A stretch of 64,000 nucleotides of DNA, from positions 62,001 to 126,000 of the forward strand of contig CAWGQC010000004.1 in assembly GCA_963824645.1 (NCBI GenBank), given 5' to 3'. This document shows positions 48,391-56,955 of this stretch, piece after piece (position 1 is the stretch's first letter; each line of letters begins with the position of its first letter). A program made the translations under genes and the position numbers. Below the pieces are notes generated by a model, which had not been told where the DNA came from, did not search any database, and saw only the letters and a list, made by a program, of their open reading frames with translations. The stretch is from Bog-756 sp963824645 (GTDB taxonomy: Bacteria; Actinomycetota; Acidimicrobiia; Acidimicrobiales; RAAP-2).

Positions 48391-48850
48391 TCCGGACATC
48401 CACCTTCTACCGGACACGTCCACCGTCAGGACTCCGCCGCCTTTTGTTCTGGTTCGCCTGACGTCGATAGCGCTGGCTGCACCGCTGCTGGTGCGGGCCG
48501 GACTCCCCCGGTTGCAGCAGTGGCTCGAGCCACGCCGCCCGCCGCCGCCGCCCGACCCCGGTGACCTCGACCGTCTGGCGGCCCAGTTCGCTCGCTGGGT
48601 GGACGCCGTCATCCGTCGCGGCCAGCCGGTGGTCCGCCCCGGTTGTCTCACCCGGGGCGTGACCCTCTACGACGCCCTCCGCCGGGTCGGCCTCGATGTC
48701 CAGCTGTGCTTCGGTGTCGGTCCGGACCAGGGATCGATGGTCGGTCACTGCTGGCTGGACCTCGACGGTCGACCCCTCCTCGAACGGGTCGACCCACGGT
48801 CCAGGTTCACCGAGGTGGTCCGCATGGGGCGGTCGGGGGTCACCCACTGA
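48335..48850 (+). CDS. Lasso peptide B2-type transglutaminase-like leader peptidase
   Basis: The conserved part has the cysteine-protease triad of the B2 family: Cys in PGCLTRGVTLYDALRRVG (codon 48644), His in MVGHCWLDLDG (codon 48746), and the following Asp. A hydrophobic helix (FVLVRLTSIALAAPLLVRAG) precedes it, as in other B2 proteins. The start is uncertain. ATG 48335 overlaps B1 by 56 bases, has GGAGATGG upstream and would give 171 residues; GTG 48491 would cut into the helix. The enzyme should remove the leader after the LT-K site. Confidence 0.82.
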   Translation: MPASFWKALPEPGSSSSTDPDIHLLPDTSTVRTPPPFVLVRLTSIALAAPLLVRAGLPRLQQWLEPRRPPPPPDPGDLDRLAAQFARWVDAVIRRGQPVVRPGCLTRGVTLYDALRRVGLDVQLCFGVGPDQGSMVGHCWLDLDGRPLLERVDPRSRFTEVVRMGRSGVTH

Positions 48851-48903
48851 AACGGCCAGGCGCCGGGGGCGCCGGGGCCGACAGCGGTTTCCTGTTGGGT
48901 GGG

Positions 48904-49845
48904 GTGTCTCTCACCGTGCGCTCCACCGACCGGTCCTGCGCCCATCTGGTCGGATCGCGTCTACGTCCGTTGGGGTGCCAACCGGTCCGCCCGGCCGATG
49001 TACTGGTGGAGATCCGGGGACCGGCCGACCCGGACTGGCCGCCTCGGCCACCGGGGCCCGGACGGCCGATCTACGACGCCCCGGCCGGTCCCATCGACTA
49101 CTTCGCCGAGGACGACGCCTTGTTCGTCGACTATCAGAAGCGGGTCCGTCTGCTCTGCCTCCCCGCCGAGGGGACGATCCAGTTGGGGATGGCCGGGTCG
49201 GATCCCGAGGACCGGGTGCTGGCCGCCCACCCCCTGCTGACCATCGGCCTCCTGGAGACCATGAAGCGGTTGGGCCGGTTCCCTCTGCACGCCGCCTGTT
49301 TGTCGCTCAACGGGGCCGGCGTGTTGGTGGCGGGCTCGAGCGGCGCCGGCAAGTCCACCCTGTCGGTCATCCTGCTGCGGGCCGGATTCGACTTCCTGGC
49401 CGACGACACGGTCTTCCTCCAACCCTCGCCGGACGGCGGTTATCTGGTATCCGGTTTTCCCGACGAGGTTGATGTCACCGCCAACACCGTCTCGATGGTC
49501 CCCGAGCTCCGTCATCTGGAGAACACGCCGCTACCGCCCGGCCGCGACAAGTACGGCTTCAGGGTCGAGGACGTCTTCGGCCTCCCGCCCGTGTTGACCT
49601 GTCGACCGGCCGTCCTTCTCTCCCCCAGGGTCGAACCCGGGGCCCCACCCCGGCTCGAACCGCTGACCCCGGCGGAGGCGCTGTTCGAGTTGGCCCCCAA
49701 CGTCCTGCTCACCGACCAGGGGGCCACCCAGTCCCATCTCGACGTTTTGGCCGACCTGGCCCGTTCCGTCCCCTGCTTCTCGTTCCGGATGGGGAGCGAC
49801 CTCGATGCCGCCGCCCGGTGCGTGGCCGAACTGGTGGCCCGATGA
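48904..49845 (+). CDS. HPr-kinase-like serine kinase of the RiPP cluster
   Basis: A 313-residue protein with a C-terminal HPrK-type fold: PLHAACLSLNGAGVLVAGSS then GAGKSTLSVILLRAG (P-loop near residue 150), LADDTVFLQ with the acidic pair, and GFPDEVDVT. In paeninodin-type lasso clusters such kinases phosphorylate the C-terminal Ser of the precursor. Here Ser7 of the 8-residue core is next to last. The N-terminal half is less conserved. GTG 48904 is a likely start; TTG 48895 is possible. Stop overlaps the next gene (ATGA). Confidence 0.84.
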   Translation: MSLTVRSTDRSCAHLVGSRLRPLGCQPVRPADVLVEIRGPADPDWPPRPPGPGRPIYDAPAGPIDYFAEDDALFVDYQKRVRLLCLPAEGTIQLGMAGSDPEDRVLAAHPLLTIGLLETMKRLGRFPLHAACLSLNGAGVLVAGSSGAGKSTLSVILLRAGFDFLADDTVFLQPSPDGGYLVSGFPDEVDVTANTVSMVPELRHLENTPLPPGRDKYGFRVEDVFGLPPVLTCRPAVLLSPRVEPGAPPRLEPLTPAEALFELAPNVLLTDQGATQSHLDVLADLARSVPCFSFRMGSDLDAAARCVAELVAR

Positions 49846-51095
49846 CGGTCCGTCCGTCCCGGGCCCGGGCCGAGGCGCAGGGACGGGCCCTGGTCGAGTT
49901 GGTCCGACGGCCCGAGGCCCGGGTCGAGGACCCGGTGGACCTGCTCGGTGGGGTGGCCCTGGACGACGTGGCCGGGTTGGCCTGTCATCACCGCCTCCCC
50001 GGCCTGGTCTACCGGTCATTGGCGGCCCTCGGCCTCGAGGATCCCGCCCTCGATGTCCTGCGGGCGGCGTACCAGATGGCGGCCATGGCCCACGCCCGCT
50101 GCCTGGTCGAGCTGGCCGCCACGGCCGAGACGCTGACCGAGCTGACCCGGCCGTGGCTGGTGGTCAAGGGGCCCGTACTGGTCGAGACCGGCTACGGCGA
50201 TCCCGGGGCCCGCCTGTACGAGGACCTCGACCTGGTGGTGGCCCCGCCCGATCTGCCGGTGGCCCTGGCCCTCCTCGAGGACAGCGGCGGCCATGTGGTC
50301 GACCTCAATTGGCGCCTCATGGCCAAGCTCGGGCGGGCGGAGATCCCCATGGTCCTGGCCGGCGGGATCCTCTGCGACCTGCACTGGCACCTGTTGGTCA
50401 CTCCCAATGCCCGTGGGCGGTTCGACTTGTCGATGGAGGAGTTGGTCGCACGCCGTCGCCTGGTCACCGTGGGCACCACCACGGTCGCCACCCTCGATCC
50501 GGTCGACGCCATCCTCTATCTGTGCCTGCACGGCTCCCTGTCGGGCGGTCACCAGCTGGTGTGGCTGAAGGACATCGACCAGATGATCGACAGCCGACCG
50601 CCCGATTGGGACGAGCTCATCCGCCGGGCCCGGTCGGCCCGCCTCGGTCTGGTGGCGGCCCTGCAACTGGCCCGGTCCCGGGCCGTGCTCGGAGCTGATA
50701 TTCCCGAGCCGGTGGTCGAGGCACTGGCCCAGGGGGCCGGTTGGTGGCGCCTGTGGCGCCGACGAGAGGACCGGGAGGGCATGGCCCGTTGGGGCGGCTA
50801 TGACCGCACCGGCCGCACTTTTGTGGCCGCCACCTCCGGTGGGACCCTGGACAGCGCCGTGCAGTTCGGCCGTTCGTTGGTGGCCGACGTGGCCGCCCCG
50901 ATGGTGGCCCGCCGTAGGGACCCGGGTCCCGCCGACGGTCCTCCACCTCTCTACCGGGTCGACGATCCGGACGAGGAACCGGCCCAGTGGCGGGCCTCCT
51001 ATCTGGCCCGGGTGGCCGGCGGTACCTGGGACCCGGCGGGAAAGCGCCCGGGATCACCGGTGAACCGGTTGCGACAGTGGTCCGAGCAGAAGTAG
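49842..51095 (+). CDS. Nucleotidyltransferase-family protein of the RiPP cluster
   Basis: A 417-residue protein of the NTP_transf_5-like family. PWLVVKGPVLVETGY followed by GARLYEDLDLVVAP gives the K...D-x-D metal and nucleotide site; CDLHWHLLVTP and YLCLHGSLSGGHQLVWLKDID are family blocks. Related proteins are frequent next to kinases in lasso clusters and may further decorate the phosphorylated peptide. Translationally coupled to the kinase. Its 3' end overlaps the convergent permease gene by 97 bases, so one of the two C-termini may be longer than needed. Confidence 0.83.
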   Translation: MTVRPSRARAEAQGRALVELVRRPEARVEDPVDLLGGVALDDVAGLACHHRLPGLVYRSLAALGLEDPALDVLRAAYQMAAMAHARCLVELAATAETLTELTRPWLVVKGPVLVETGYGDPGARLYEDLDLVVAPPDLPVALALLEDSGGHVVDLNWRLMAKLGRAEIPMVLAGGILCDLHWHLLVTPNARGRFDLSMEELVARRRLVTVGTTTVATLDPVDAILYLCLHGSLSGGHQLVWLKDIDQMIDSRPPDWDELIRRARSARLGLVAALQLARSRAVLGADIPEPVVEALAQGAGWWRLWRRREDREGMARWGGYDRTGRTFVAATSGGTLDSAVQFGRSLVADVAAPMVARRRDPGPADGPPPLYRVDDPDEEPAQWRASYLARVAGGTWDPAGKRPGSPVNRLRQWSEQK

Positions 51096-52318
51096 ACAGG
51101 TCGGCCGTCGACCAGCAGTGAGGCCGGCGCATCGGCGGTCGGTATCTGCATGCCGCACACCGGGTCGCGGGCCGAACCGGTCCCGCCCCCCAGCCGTTCA
51201 CGATGGCGGTAGGTCCAGTAGAGGAGGGCGAACAGGGCCAAAAAGATGATGTTGAGGAAGGTGGTGGCGTCCCACGAGAAATGGGCCGGAGCCACCTGGG
51301 TGGGGCGGGCGGTGGGGATCAGGCCGGCCACCGAGAAGATCCCCTCGGTGATGAGGCCGGCGGCCGACATGACCGCCCAGAAGAGGGCGAGCATGCGGAG
51401 GGTGAGCCGACCCCCGTAGTAGCGCCGGTAGATGAGCAGAAGGGGGAAGGTGATCAGGTCGGCGAAGATGAACGAGATCACTCCGCCGAAGGAGATCCCC
51501 CCCTTCCACAGTGAGGCGGCCAGAGGAACGTTGCCGATCGAGCAGACGAAGCTGATGATGGCGATGAACGGCCCCACGATGACGTTCTCGACACTGGTCC
51601 AGAACCCGTGGCCGTGGAGGAAGACGAGGTTCCACACGTGGGTGGGCACAGCCACCGACAAGAAGCCGGCCACCGTGTAACCGATGAACAACTCCTTCCT
51701 CAACATGGTGAGGTCAGCCATGGTGTAGGTGGCGGCGTCGGCCCACCCCGCCTTCGAACGCAGCTTCCGACTCCACGGTTGCCGCTGCCGGGCCTCCTCC
51801 TCGGACCGGTGGGCGTGGCCGTGGTCGGTGTCGGCCGCCAGCCGTTGGCGGGCCTGGACCACCAGCCTCCCCCGCAGCCACAGGCCGCCGAGGAGGGTCA
51901 GGAGCACGATCATGATGATCCCGCCCACGAACTCGCTGACGGCGAACTGCCACCCCAACAGGACGACGAGCACGATGCCCAGTTCGATGACCAGGTTGGT
52001 GGAGGCGAACATGAACACACAGGCGGCCACGAAGTCGGCCCCCTTGACGAAGACCGATTTGGCCATGGCGGTGGCGGCGTAGGAGCACGAGGACGACACC
52101 ATCCCGTAGAGGGAGGCCCGGGTGATGGCCCTCGGTCCGTGGTCGCCCAGGGTGGTCTGGATCGACGGCCGACTGACGAAGGCCTGGACCACCCCCGACA
52201 GGCCGAAGCCGAGGATGAGAGGCCACAGGGTCTCCCAGAACATGAAGAACCCCTCGCGCAGGCTGGCACCGATGGTGTCCACCCATCCGATGGCGCCCAC
52301 CGCCAGCGCCGCCTCCAT
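50999..52318 (-). CDS. DUF318-type permease with C-terminal YHS domain
   Basis: A 439-residue membrane protein. Two blocks of about four spans (including SSSCSYAATAMAKSVFVKGA and SIGNVPLAASLWKGGISFGG) match the permease family PF03773. Between them is a soluble His-rich loop (DTDHGHAHRSEEE). The C-terminus adds a YHS domain (DPVCGM...YFCSDHCRNRF), which binds metals in copper and other metal proteins. Follows csoR on the same strand 54 bases away, so it is probably a Cu(I)-controlled metal exporter or carrier. Substrate not proven. Confidence 0.88.
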   Translation of the reverse strand: MEAALAVGAIGWVDTIGASLREGFFMFWETLWPLILGFGLSGVVQAFVSRPSIQTTLGDHGPRAITRASLYGMVSSSCSYAATAMAKSVFVKGADFVAACVFMFASTNLVIELGIVLVVLLGWQFAVSEFVGGIIMIVLLTLLGGLWLRGRLVVQARQRLAADTDHGHAHRSEEEARQRQPWSRKLRSKAGWADAATYTMADLTMLRKELFIGYTVAGFLSVAVPTHVWNLVFLHGHGFWTSVENVIVGPFIAIISFVCSIGNVPLAASLWKGGISFGGVISFIFADLITFPLLLIYRRYYGGRLTLRMLALFWAVMSAAGLITEGIFSVAGLIPTARPTQVAPAHFSWDATTFLNIIFLALFALLYWTYRHRERLGGGTGSARDPVCGMQIPTADAPASLLVDGRPVYFCSDHCRNRFTGDPGRFPAGSQVPPATRAR

Positions 52319-52372
52319 CAGTTGATCCCCCCTCGTCGGGTCACCACCGACGGCACCGACCCCATGGCTTCA

Positions 52373-52657
52373 CTACGAACGGACCAGTCGGGCGATGGCG
52401 GCCGACGCCTCGTCCAGCTTGGCCGAGGCCTCCCCACCCCCGTCCCGCACCGCATCGGCCACACAGTGGGCCATGTGGTCGTCCAGCAGTTGGAGGGCCA
52501 CCGACCGCAGGGCGCGGCTGGCCGCCGACACCTGTTCGAGGATCTCGATGCAGTAGCGGTCGTCGTCGACCATCCGTTGGAGACCGCGGACCTGCCCCTC
52601 GATCCGTCGCAGACGGTTCTGGACCCCGTCCTTGTTGCTGTCGTAGCCATGGGCCAC
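52373..52657 (-). CDS. csoR: CsoR-family copper-sensing transcriptional repressor
   Basis: A 94-residue DUF156/CsoR protein. The Cys-His-Cys copper ligand set is visible as DRYCIEIL and LLDDHMAHCVADAV, with RLRRIEGQVRGLQRMVDDD before it. Cu(I) binding releases CsoR from DNA. GTG 52657 (VAHGYDSNKDG) gives the usual family length. Its promoter region contains a palindromic TACCCCC-A-GGGGGTA, the expected type of operator, so it probably represses itself and the permease. Confidence 0.92.
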   Translation of the reverse strand: MAHGYDSNKDGVQNRLRRIEGQVRGLQRMVDDDRYCIEILEQVSAASRALRSVALQLLDDHMAHCVADAVRDGGGEASAKLDEASAAIARLVRS

Positions 52658-52744
52658 CGCGGCCTCGCTTCCTTGGGTGCCGTCCCGACCATTGTCGGCC
52701 CTCGGGGAGGGGCCACGGTCAGGGGCGCCGGGTACCGGTTCTTT

Positions 52745-52759
52745 TACCCCCAGGGGGTA
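52745..52759. promoter_or_regulatory. CsoR operator candidate TACCCCC-A-GGGGGTA
   Basis: A perfect 7-1-7 palindrome inside TTTTACCCCCAGGGGGTATA, 87 bases upstream of the csoR start and 165 bases upstream of the divergent Crp/Fnr gene. It matches the GC-tract-with-AT-edges form of known CsoR operators. Confidence 0.8.
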
Positions 52760-52924
52760 TAAGTGTACAGCCGGTGACCGTCCTGCCGACCGGGACGCCG
52801 GGTGGACCGCCCGGTGCGACCGTCCCGACCCGGGGACGGGTCGGTCCTGCCTGCCGTGGGGCGGTCCGGGCCCGTCGCAGTAAGGTTCGGTTCCGACCGA
52901 TCCGGCCCGACATCGGAGGTGAAC

Positions 52925-53575
52925 GTGGAATGGCCGCTCCTCAGTTCGCTCCCGGAGAGTGACAGACGGGCCCTTCTGGCGCGGTGCCATCGACAGCGCT
53001 TCCCCAAGGGCGGATTCATCTTCCACGAGGGTGAGGCGGGCGACTCGGCTCATCTCATCGAAAGGGGAACCGTCTCCGTCCGGGTCACCAGCCCGCGGGG
53101 GGATGTGGTCACCCTCGATGTCCTGCGGCCCGGTGAGGTCTTCGGCGAGCAGGCTCTCATCGGCGAAGGATCGCACCGGTCCGCCACTGTCGTGGCCCTG
53201 GAGCGCACCGACACCCTGCGTCTGACCAAGGCCGATTTCGAGTCGTTGTGGGAGAGCCATCCGGGCGCCACCATGGCGGTGGCCAAAATGCTGGATACCC
53301 GGTTGCGGGCCACCTCGCAGGCTCTCCTCGAGGCCCTCTACCTCCCGGCCGAAACCCGGGTCATGCGCCGGCTGTCGCAGTTGGCCGACATCTACTCCCA
53401 CCAGGCCACCGTGACCATTCCCCTGACCCAGGACGATCTGGCCTCCATGGCCGGAACCACCCGCCAGACGGTCAACCGGGTCCTGGGTCGGGCCCGGGAC
53501 GACGGACTGATCACTCTGGCTCGCGGTCGTATCGCGGTGGTCAACCCGGTCGAACTGGCCCGACGGGCCCGCTGA
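52925..53575 (+). CDS. Crp/Fnr family transcriptional regulator
   Basis: A 216-residue protein with an N-terminal cyclic-nucleotide-binding-like barrel (GGFIFHEGEAGDSAHLIERG, RPGEVFGEQALIGEGSHRSA) and a C-terminal HTH_Crp domain (IPLTQDDLASMAGTTRQTVN, RVLGRARDDGLI). GEQALI in place of GE[LM]AL keeps a possible effector pocket. No cysteine cluster for Fe-S sensing. GTG 52925 follows GGAGGTGAAC. Signal and targets unknown. Confidence 0.92.
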   Translation: MEWPLLSSLPESDRRALLARCHRQRFPKGGFIFHEGEAGDSAHLIERGTVSVRVTSPRGDVVTLDVLRPGEVFGEQALIGEGSHRSATVVALERTDTLRLTKADFESLWESHPGATMAVAKMLDTRLRATSQALLEALYLPAETRVMRRLSQLADIYSHQATVTIPLTQDDLASMAGTTRQTVNRVLGRARDDGLITLARGRIAVVNPVELARRAR

Positions 53576-53635
53576 GCGGCTCCGACCCGAATCCCACGAG
53601 AGAGGTGAGCCGGTGGCCGGAGCGGCCGGCCGCCC

Positions 53636-53641
53636 TAGTCT
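53636..53641 (+). promoter_or_regulatory. -10 box TAGTCT of the SRAP gene
   Basis: TAGTCT ends seven bases before ATG 53649. The same hexamer stands before the flavoprotein and ABM genes near 6.4 kb. Confidence 0.45.
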
Positions 53642-53648
53642 GCTACCG

Positions 53649-54338
53649 ATGTGTGGTCGGGTCGCCCTCTACGAAGAGCCGAGTCGACTGGCCCGTATCC
53701 TCGATGCCCGCTCGGAGGTAGCCGACCGGGATCTGCCTCCCCACTGGAACGTGGGCCCCCAGGCCGATCTGGCCGGCGTCCGCCAGACCTCGGAGGGTGA
53801 CCGCTCCCTTTCCCTCTACCGGTGGGGGCTGGTTCCCTATTGGAGCAAGAACCCGAAGGTCAAGGGGACCTTCAATGCCCGGGCGGAGACCGTGGCCACC
53901 AAACCGATGTTCCGTTCCGCCTTCGCCCGGGGGCGCATCCTCGTCCCGGTGGATGCCTTCTACGAGTGGAAGCGCACCGACAGCTTCAAGCAGCCCTTTG
54001 CCTTCAGCCGGGCCGACGGCGAACCGATCGTCTTCGCCGGACTGCGGGAGTGGTGGCGGGGAGAAGACGGGACCGAGCTGCGGACGGCCACGGTCATCAC
54101 CACCGTGGCCGGGCCGGACATGCCCATCCACGACCGTCAGCCGGTCGTCCTCGAGCGCCACCACTGGGACCTGTGGCTCGATCCGCAGCTGAGCGACCCT
54201 TCCCTGCTCGGGCCCCTCCTGGTCCCCACCGTGGCGGGAACCCTCATCCACTATCCGGTCGACCGGGCCGTGGGCAACGTGCGCAATGACCGACCCCAGC
54301 TGCTCGACCGGCTGCCGTCGACCGCCGGTGACCGGTGA
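53649..54338 (+). CDS. SRAP (YedK/HMCES) family abasic-site-binding protein
   Basis: A 229-residue protein that crosslinks to abasic sites in single-stranded DNA through its N-terminal Cys2. The start MCGRVALYEE must be exact, which confirms ATG 53649. Further family blocks: NARAETVATKPMFRSAF, PVDAFYEWKR (catalytic Glu) and PIHDRQPVVL with the catalytic His; the usual Met after HDR is Gln here. A TAGTCT box lies seven bases before the start, so the message is probably leaderless. Confidence 0.93.
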   Translation: MCGRVALYEEPSRLARILDARSEVADRDLPPHWNVGPQADLAGVRQTSEGDRSLSLYRWGLVPYWSKNPKVKGTFNARAETVATKPMFRSAFARGRILVPVDAFYEWKRTDSFKQPFAFSRADGEPIVFAGLREWWRGEDGTELRTATVITTVAGPDMPIHDRQPVVLERHHWDLWLDPQLSDPSLLGPLLVPTVAGTLIHYPVDRAVGNVRNDRPQLLDRLPSTAGDR

Positions 54339-54353
54339 GGCCGGTGGTGTGAT

Positions 54354-55481
54354 CTATGCCGAGGGGGTCGGAGCGGCCACCCGCGAGACGGGTGGCCCAT
54401 GGGGAGCGCGTACAGCGACGGCATCGCGACCCGAGCGTTTTACTCCGTAGAGGGCGACGTCGGCGTCGTTGATCATCTGCTCGATGGTGGGCCGTGAGAC
54501 ATCGAGGCTGGAAACACCGATGCTCAGTGTCACCGGGACCTCGACCACATCGGCCAGGTCACGACGGATGCGCTCGGCCACCCGGACGGCTTCGGCTGTC
54601 CGGGTGTCGGGCAGGAGGAGGGCGAACTCGTCGCCCCCCAGGCGACAGTCGAGGTCGAAGGACCGAGAATTGGCCCGCAACAGAACCCCGATGGCGGTCA
54701 GCACCCGATCACCGATCACGTGACCGAAGACGTCGTTGACCGACTTGAACTGATCCACGTCCATCATCAACAGGCTCAGCGGGCGCCGGTTACGCAGCGA
54801 TCGGGCGATCTCCACATCCATCCGCTGCACGAGGATCCGGCGGACGGCGCAGCCGGTCAGGCTGTCGGTGGCGGCCAGGTCGGCAATGGTGGCCAGAAGC
54901 TGTCTCTCGTGTTGTTCGATGCGGTTCCGGTTCACCGATGCCGCCACCGACAGGACCGACCCCCCGGCCAGGACAGCCAGGAGCATGAAGGCTCTGTTGG
55001 TCGACCCGGCCGGGTGGGCGCCGGCCATGGTCACCACTTCGGCCACGGCCAGAGTCGATATTCCGCACAGGGCGGCCATGGCCGGGCTGAACATGAGGGC
55101 GGCGTAGACGAGGGGGAGGAACAACAAGAGCAGGATGGGACTGTCCGAACCCAGATCGAGGAGGGCCACGATGCCGACGGCCACCGAGGAGAGGACCGTC
55201 CAGGCCACCGAGTAACCGGCGCGCCACGACTGGGCGGCCACCTTCGGCGCCACGTACAGCCCGACCAGGGCGGACACCAGCCACGCGGCCACCACGATCC
55301 ACAGGGCCACGCGGTGGTTTCCGTCGGGCGTTCGCCCCAGATAGACCATGACGGCCAGCGTCTCGACCAGAAAGACGGAGAAGCCGATGCGCATGTGGGT
55401 GAGCCAGAAGGTCCGGTTGGCGTTCCAACGGACATCCGGTCCGACAGCCTCGTCGATCAGATGTTGTTCCTCGGGAATCAT
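54354..55481 (-). CDS. Membrane-anchored GGDEF diguanylate cyclase
   Basis: A 375-residue protein. Residues 30-190 contain six membrane segments. The C-terminal domain is a GGDEF cyclase: DSLTGCAVRRILVQR, LLMMDVDQFKSVNDVFGHVIG and the intact active site RLGGDEFALLLP. It should make cyclic di-GMP. An RxxD inhibitory site is not obvious. The signal sensed by the membrane part is unknown. No EAL or PilZ gene lies in the window. Confidence 0.92.
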   Translation of the reverse strand: MIPEEQHLIDEAVGPDVRWNANRTFWLTHMRIGFSVFLVETLAVMVYLGRTPDGNHRVALWIVVAAWLVSALVGLYVAPKVAAQSWRAGYSVAWTVLSSVAVGIVALLDLGSDSPILLLLFLPLVYAALMFSPAMAALCGISTLAVAEVVTMAGAHPAGSTNRAFMLLAVLAGGSVLSVAASVNRNRIEQHERQLLATIADLAATDSLTGCAVRRILVQRMDVEIARSLRNRRPLSLLMMDVDQFKSVNDVFGHVIGDRVLTAIGVLLRANSRSFDLDCRLGGDEFALLLPDTRTAEAVRVAERIRRDLADVVEVPVTLSIGVSSLDVSRPTIEQMINDADVALYGVKRSGRDAVAVRAPHGPPVSRVAAPTPSA

Positions 55482-55647
55482 GGGTGAGACCGCCCCTCAG
55501 CAGTCGGACTGTCCTGAGATGATCGACACGTCCCGACCGGGTCTTTAGCCCTCGGCGCGGCCAATCGGGCCACGATGGCGGCGCCGCCCCGATGACCGCC
55601 CCGGATGCCCCGCCGGGCCGGCCCACCGGACCCGGCCAAAGTTTTTG

Positions 55648-55660
55648 GCGCCCTCGGCAG
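55648..55660 (+). repeat. 13-bp target-site duplication flanking the IS element (left copy)
   Basis: GCGCCCTCGGCAG occurs at 55648-55660 and again at 56955-56967, directly outside the two IS ends. The right copy is the 3' end of tRNA-Arg. Perfect identity points to a recent insertion. Confidence 0.85.
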
Positions 55661-55712
55661 TGTGTGAATTCAGGACATCGGACACCGCTTCTCCCGTGGA
55701 TGTGTCAAGACA
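55661..55712 (+). repeat. Left terminal inverted repeat of the IS element
   Basis: Imperfect inverted match to 56913-56954, with a ten-base length difference between the outer TGTGTGA and inner TGTGTCAAGACA blocks. The inner 12-base block is perfect at both ends and may be the transposase binding site. Confidence 0.7.
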
Positions 55713-55741
55713 GAGGAGACCGCTACCGAGGAGGGTCTCTT

Positions 55742-56890
55742 GTGGACATGGGCCGGTTTCTCATCGAGATGCACCTGCGAACGGGCAAACCCATCAAGGA
55801 GCTGGCCCGGGCCCATGAGGTGAGCCCGAGCTGGCTTTTCAAGTTGCTCCGCCGCTACCGACTGGAAGGCCCTGCCGGCCTCGAGCCCCGAAGCCGGCGT
55901 CCGAAGTCCTCGCCGTCCCGGATCGCCGACCTCTACGAGGACGAGATCGTGGTCCTGCGCAAGGAGCTGGCCGACGCGGGCTTCGATGCCGGGGCGGCCA
56001 CCATCCACTTCCACCTGAGCCAGCGCCATCCCCACCCGCCCTCGGTCCCTACCATCTGGCGGGTGCTCCGGGCCCGGGGCTTTGTCACCCCCCAGCCGAA
56101 GAAGCGGCCGAAGAGCTCCTACACCCGGTTCGTGGCTGATCTCCCCAACGAGCGCTGGCAGGCCGACATGACCCACGTGCCCCTGCCCAACGGCGACGTG
56201 TTCGAGGTCCTCAACATCATCGACGACCACTCGAGGGTGTGCGTAGCGAGCAGGGTCATGAACGTGGTCAAAGCCCACGACGTCGTCCGGGTCCTCCACA
56301 AATCGGCCGAGACCTGGGGGTATCCGGCCTCGCTCCTCACCGACAACGGGCTCATCTTCACGGCGAGGACCCACTTCGGCGTCGAGGGGGTGGTCGAACA
56401 AGAGCTGTTCGCCCTCGGCATCACGGCCAAGCACTCACGTCCCTACCATCCGCAGACCTGCGGCAAGATCGAGCGATTCCACCAGACGCTCAAGAAGTTC
56501 GTGGCCGCCCAGAAAGGCATCGAAACGAAGAAGCAGCTTCAGCGGGCCATCGACCACTTCGTCGCCTACTACAACGACGTCCGACCCCACCGAGGGGTGG
56601 GACGTCGGACCCCACGGTCGGTCTTCGAGTCACGAGAGCAAGCCGAACCGAGCGCCCCGATGATCAAGACCAACGATCGGCGTCTGCGCCTCGACAAAGT
56701 GGACGCGGGTGGTTCGGTGACACTCCGACATCAAGGACGCCTCCACCACATCGGCATCGGCCGGGCCTATGCCGGTTGGCGGGTGGCCATGCTCATCGAC
56801 GGACTCGACATCGAAGTGGTCGGCTTGGACGGCTCCCCGCTTCGGCGCCTCGTCCTCGACCCGACCAAGGACTATCAGCGCACGCCATGA
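55742..56890 (+). CDS. IS481-family DDE transposase
   Basis: A 382-residue transposase. N-terminal helix-turn-helix region (TGKPIKELARAHEVSPSWLF), then an integrase-core domain with the DDE residues in ERWQADMTHVPL, LLTDNGLIF and CGKIERFHQTLKKF. YYNDVRPHRGVGRRTP is typical of the family. GTG 55742 or ATG 55748 may be the start; the frame runs further left into the IS end and flanking DNA without homology. No frameshift seen, so the enzyme may be active. Confidence 0.92.
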   Translation: MDMGRFLIEMHLRTGKPIKELARAHEVSPSWLFKLLRRYRLEGPAGLEPRSRRPKSSPSRIADLYEDEIVVLRKELADAGFDAGAATIHFHLSQRHPHPPSVPTIWRVLRARGFVTPQPKKRPKSSYTRFVADLPNERWQADMTHVPLPNGDVFEVLNIIDDHSRVCVASRVMNVVKAHDVVRVLHKSAETWGYPASLLTDNGLIFTARTHFGVEGVVEQELFALGITAKHSRPYHPQTCGKIERFHQTLKKFVAAQKGIETKKQLQRAIDHFVAYYNDVRPHRGVGRRTPRSVFESREQAEPSAPMIKTNDRRLRLDKVDAGGSVTLRHQGRLHHIGIGRAYAGWRVAMLIDGLDIEVVGLDGSPLRRLVLDPTKDYQRTP

Positions 56891-56955
56891 CCGGGAATGT
56901 CCTGGTCTACAGTGTCTTGACACACCGGTCTCCGATGTCTCGCGACATCACACAG

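Larger units (their letters stand above)
55661..56954 (+). mobile_element. IS481-like insertion sequence, complete
   Basis: A 1294-bp element with one transposase gene. Its ends are inverted: left TGTGTGAATTCAGGACATCG and right (complement) TGTGTGATGTCGCGAGACAT share TGTGTGA, GACATCGGA and ACCG blocks. Inner copies of TGTGTCAAGACA lie at 55701-55712 and, inverted, 56913-56924. A 13-bp direct repeat flanks the element. IS481 members typically have one DDE transposase frame and make 4-15-bp duplications. Confidence 0.85.
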
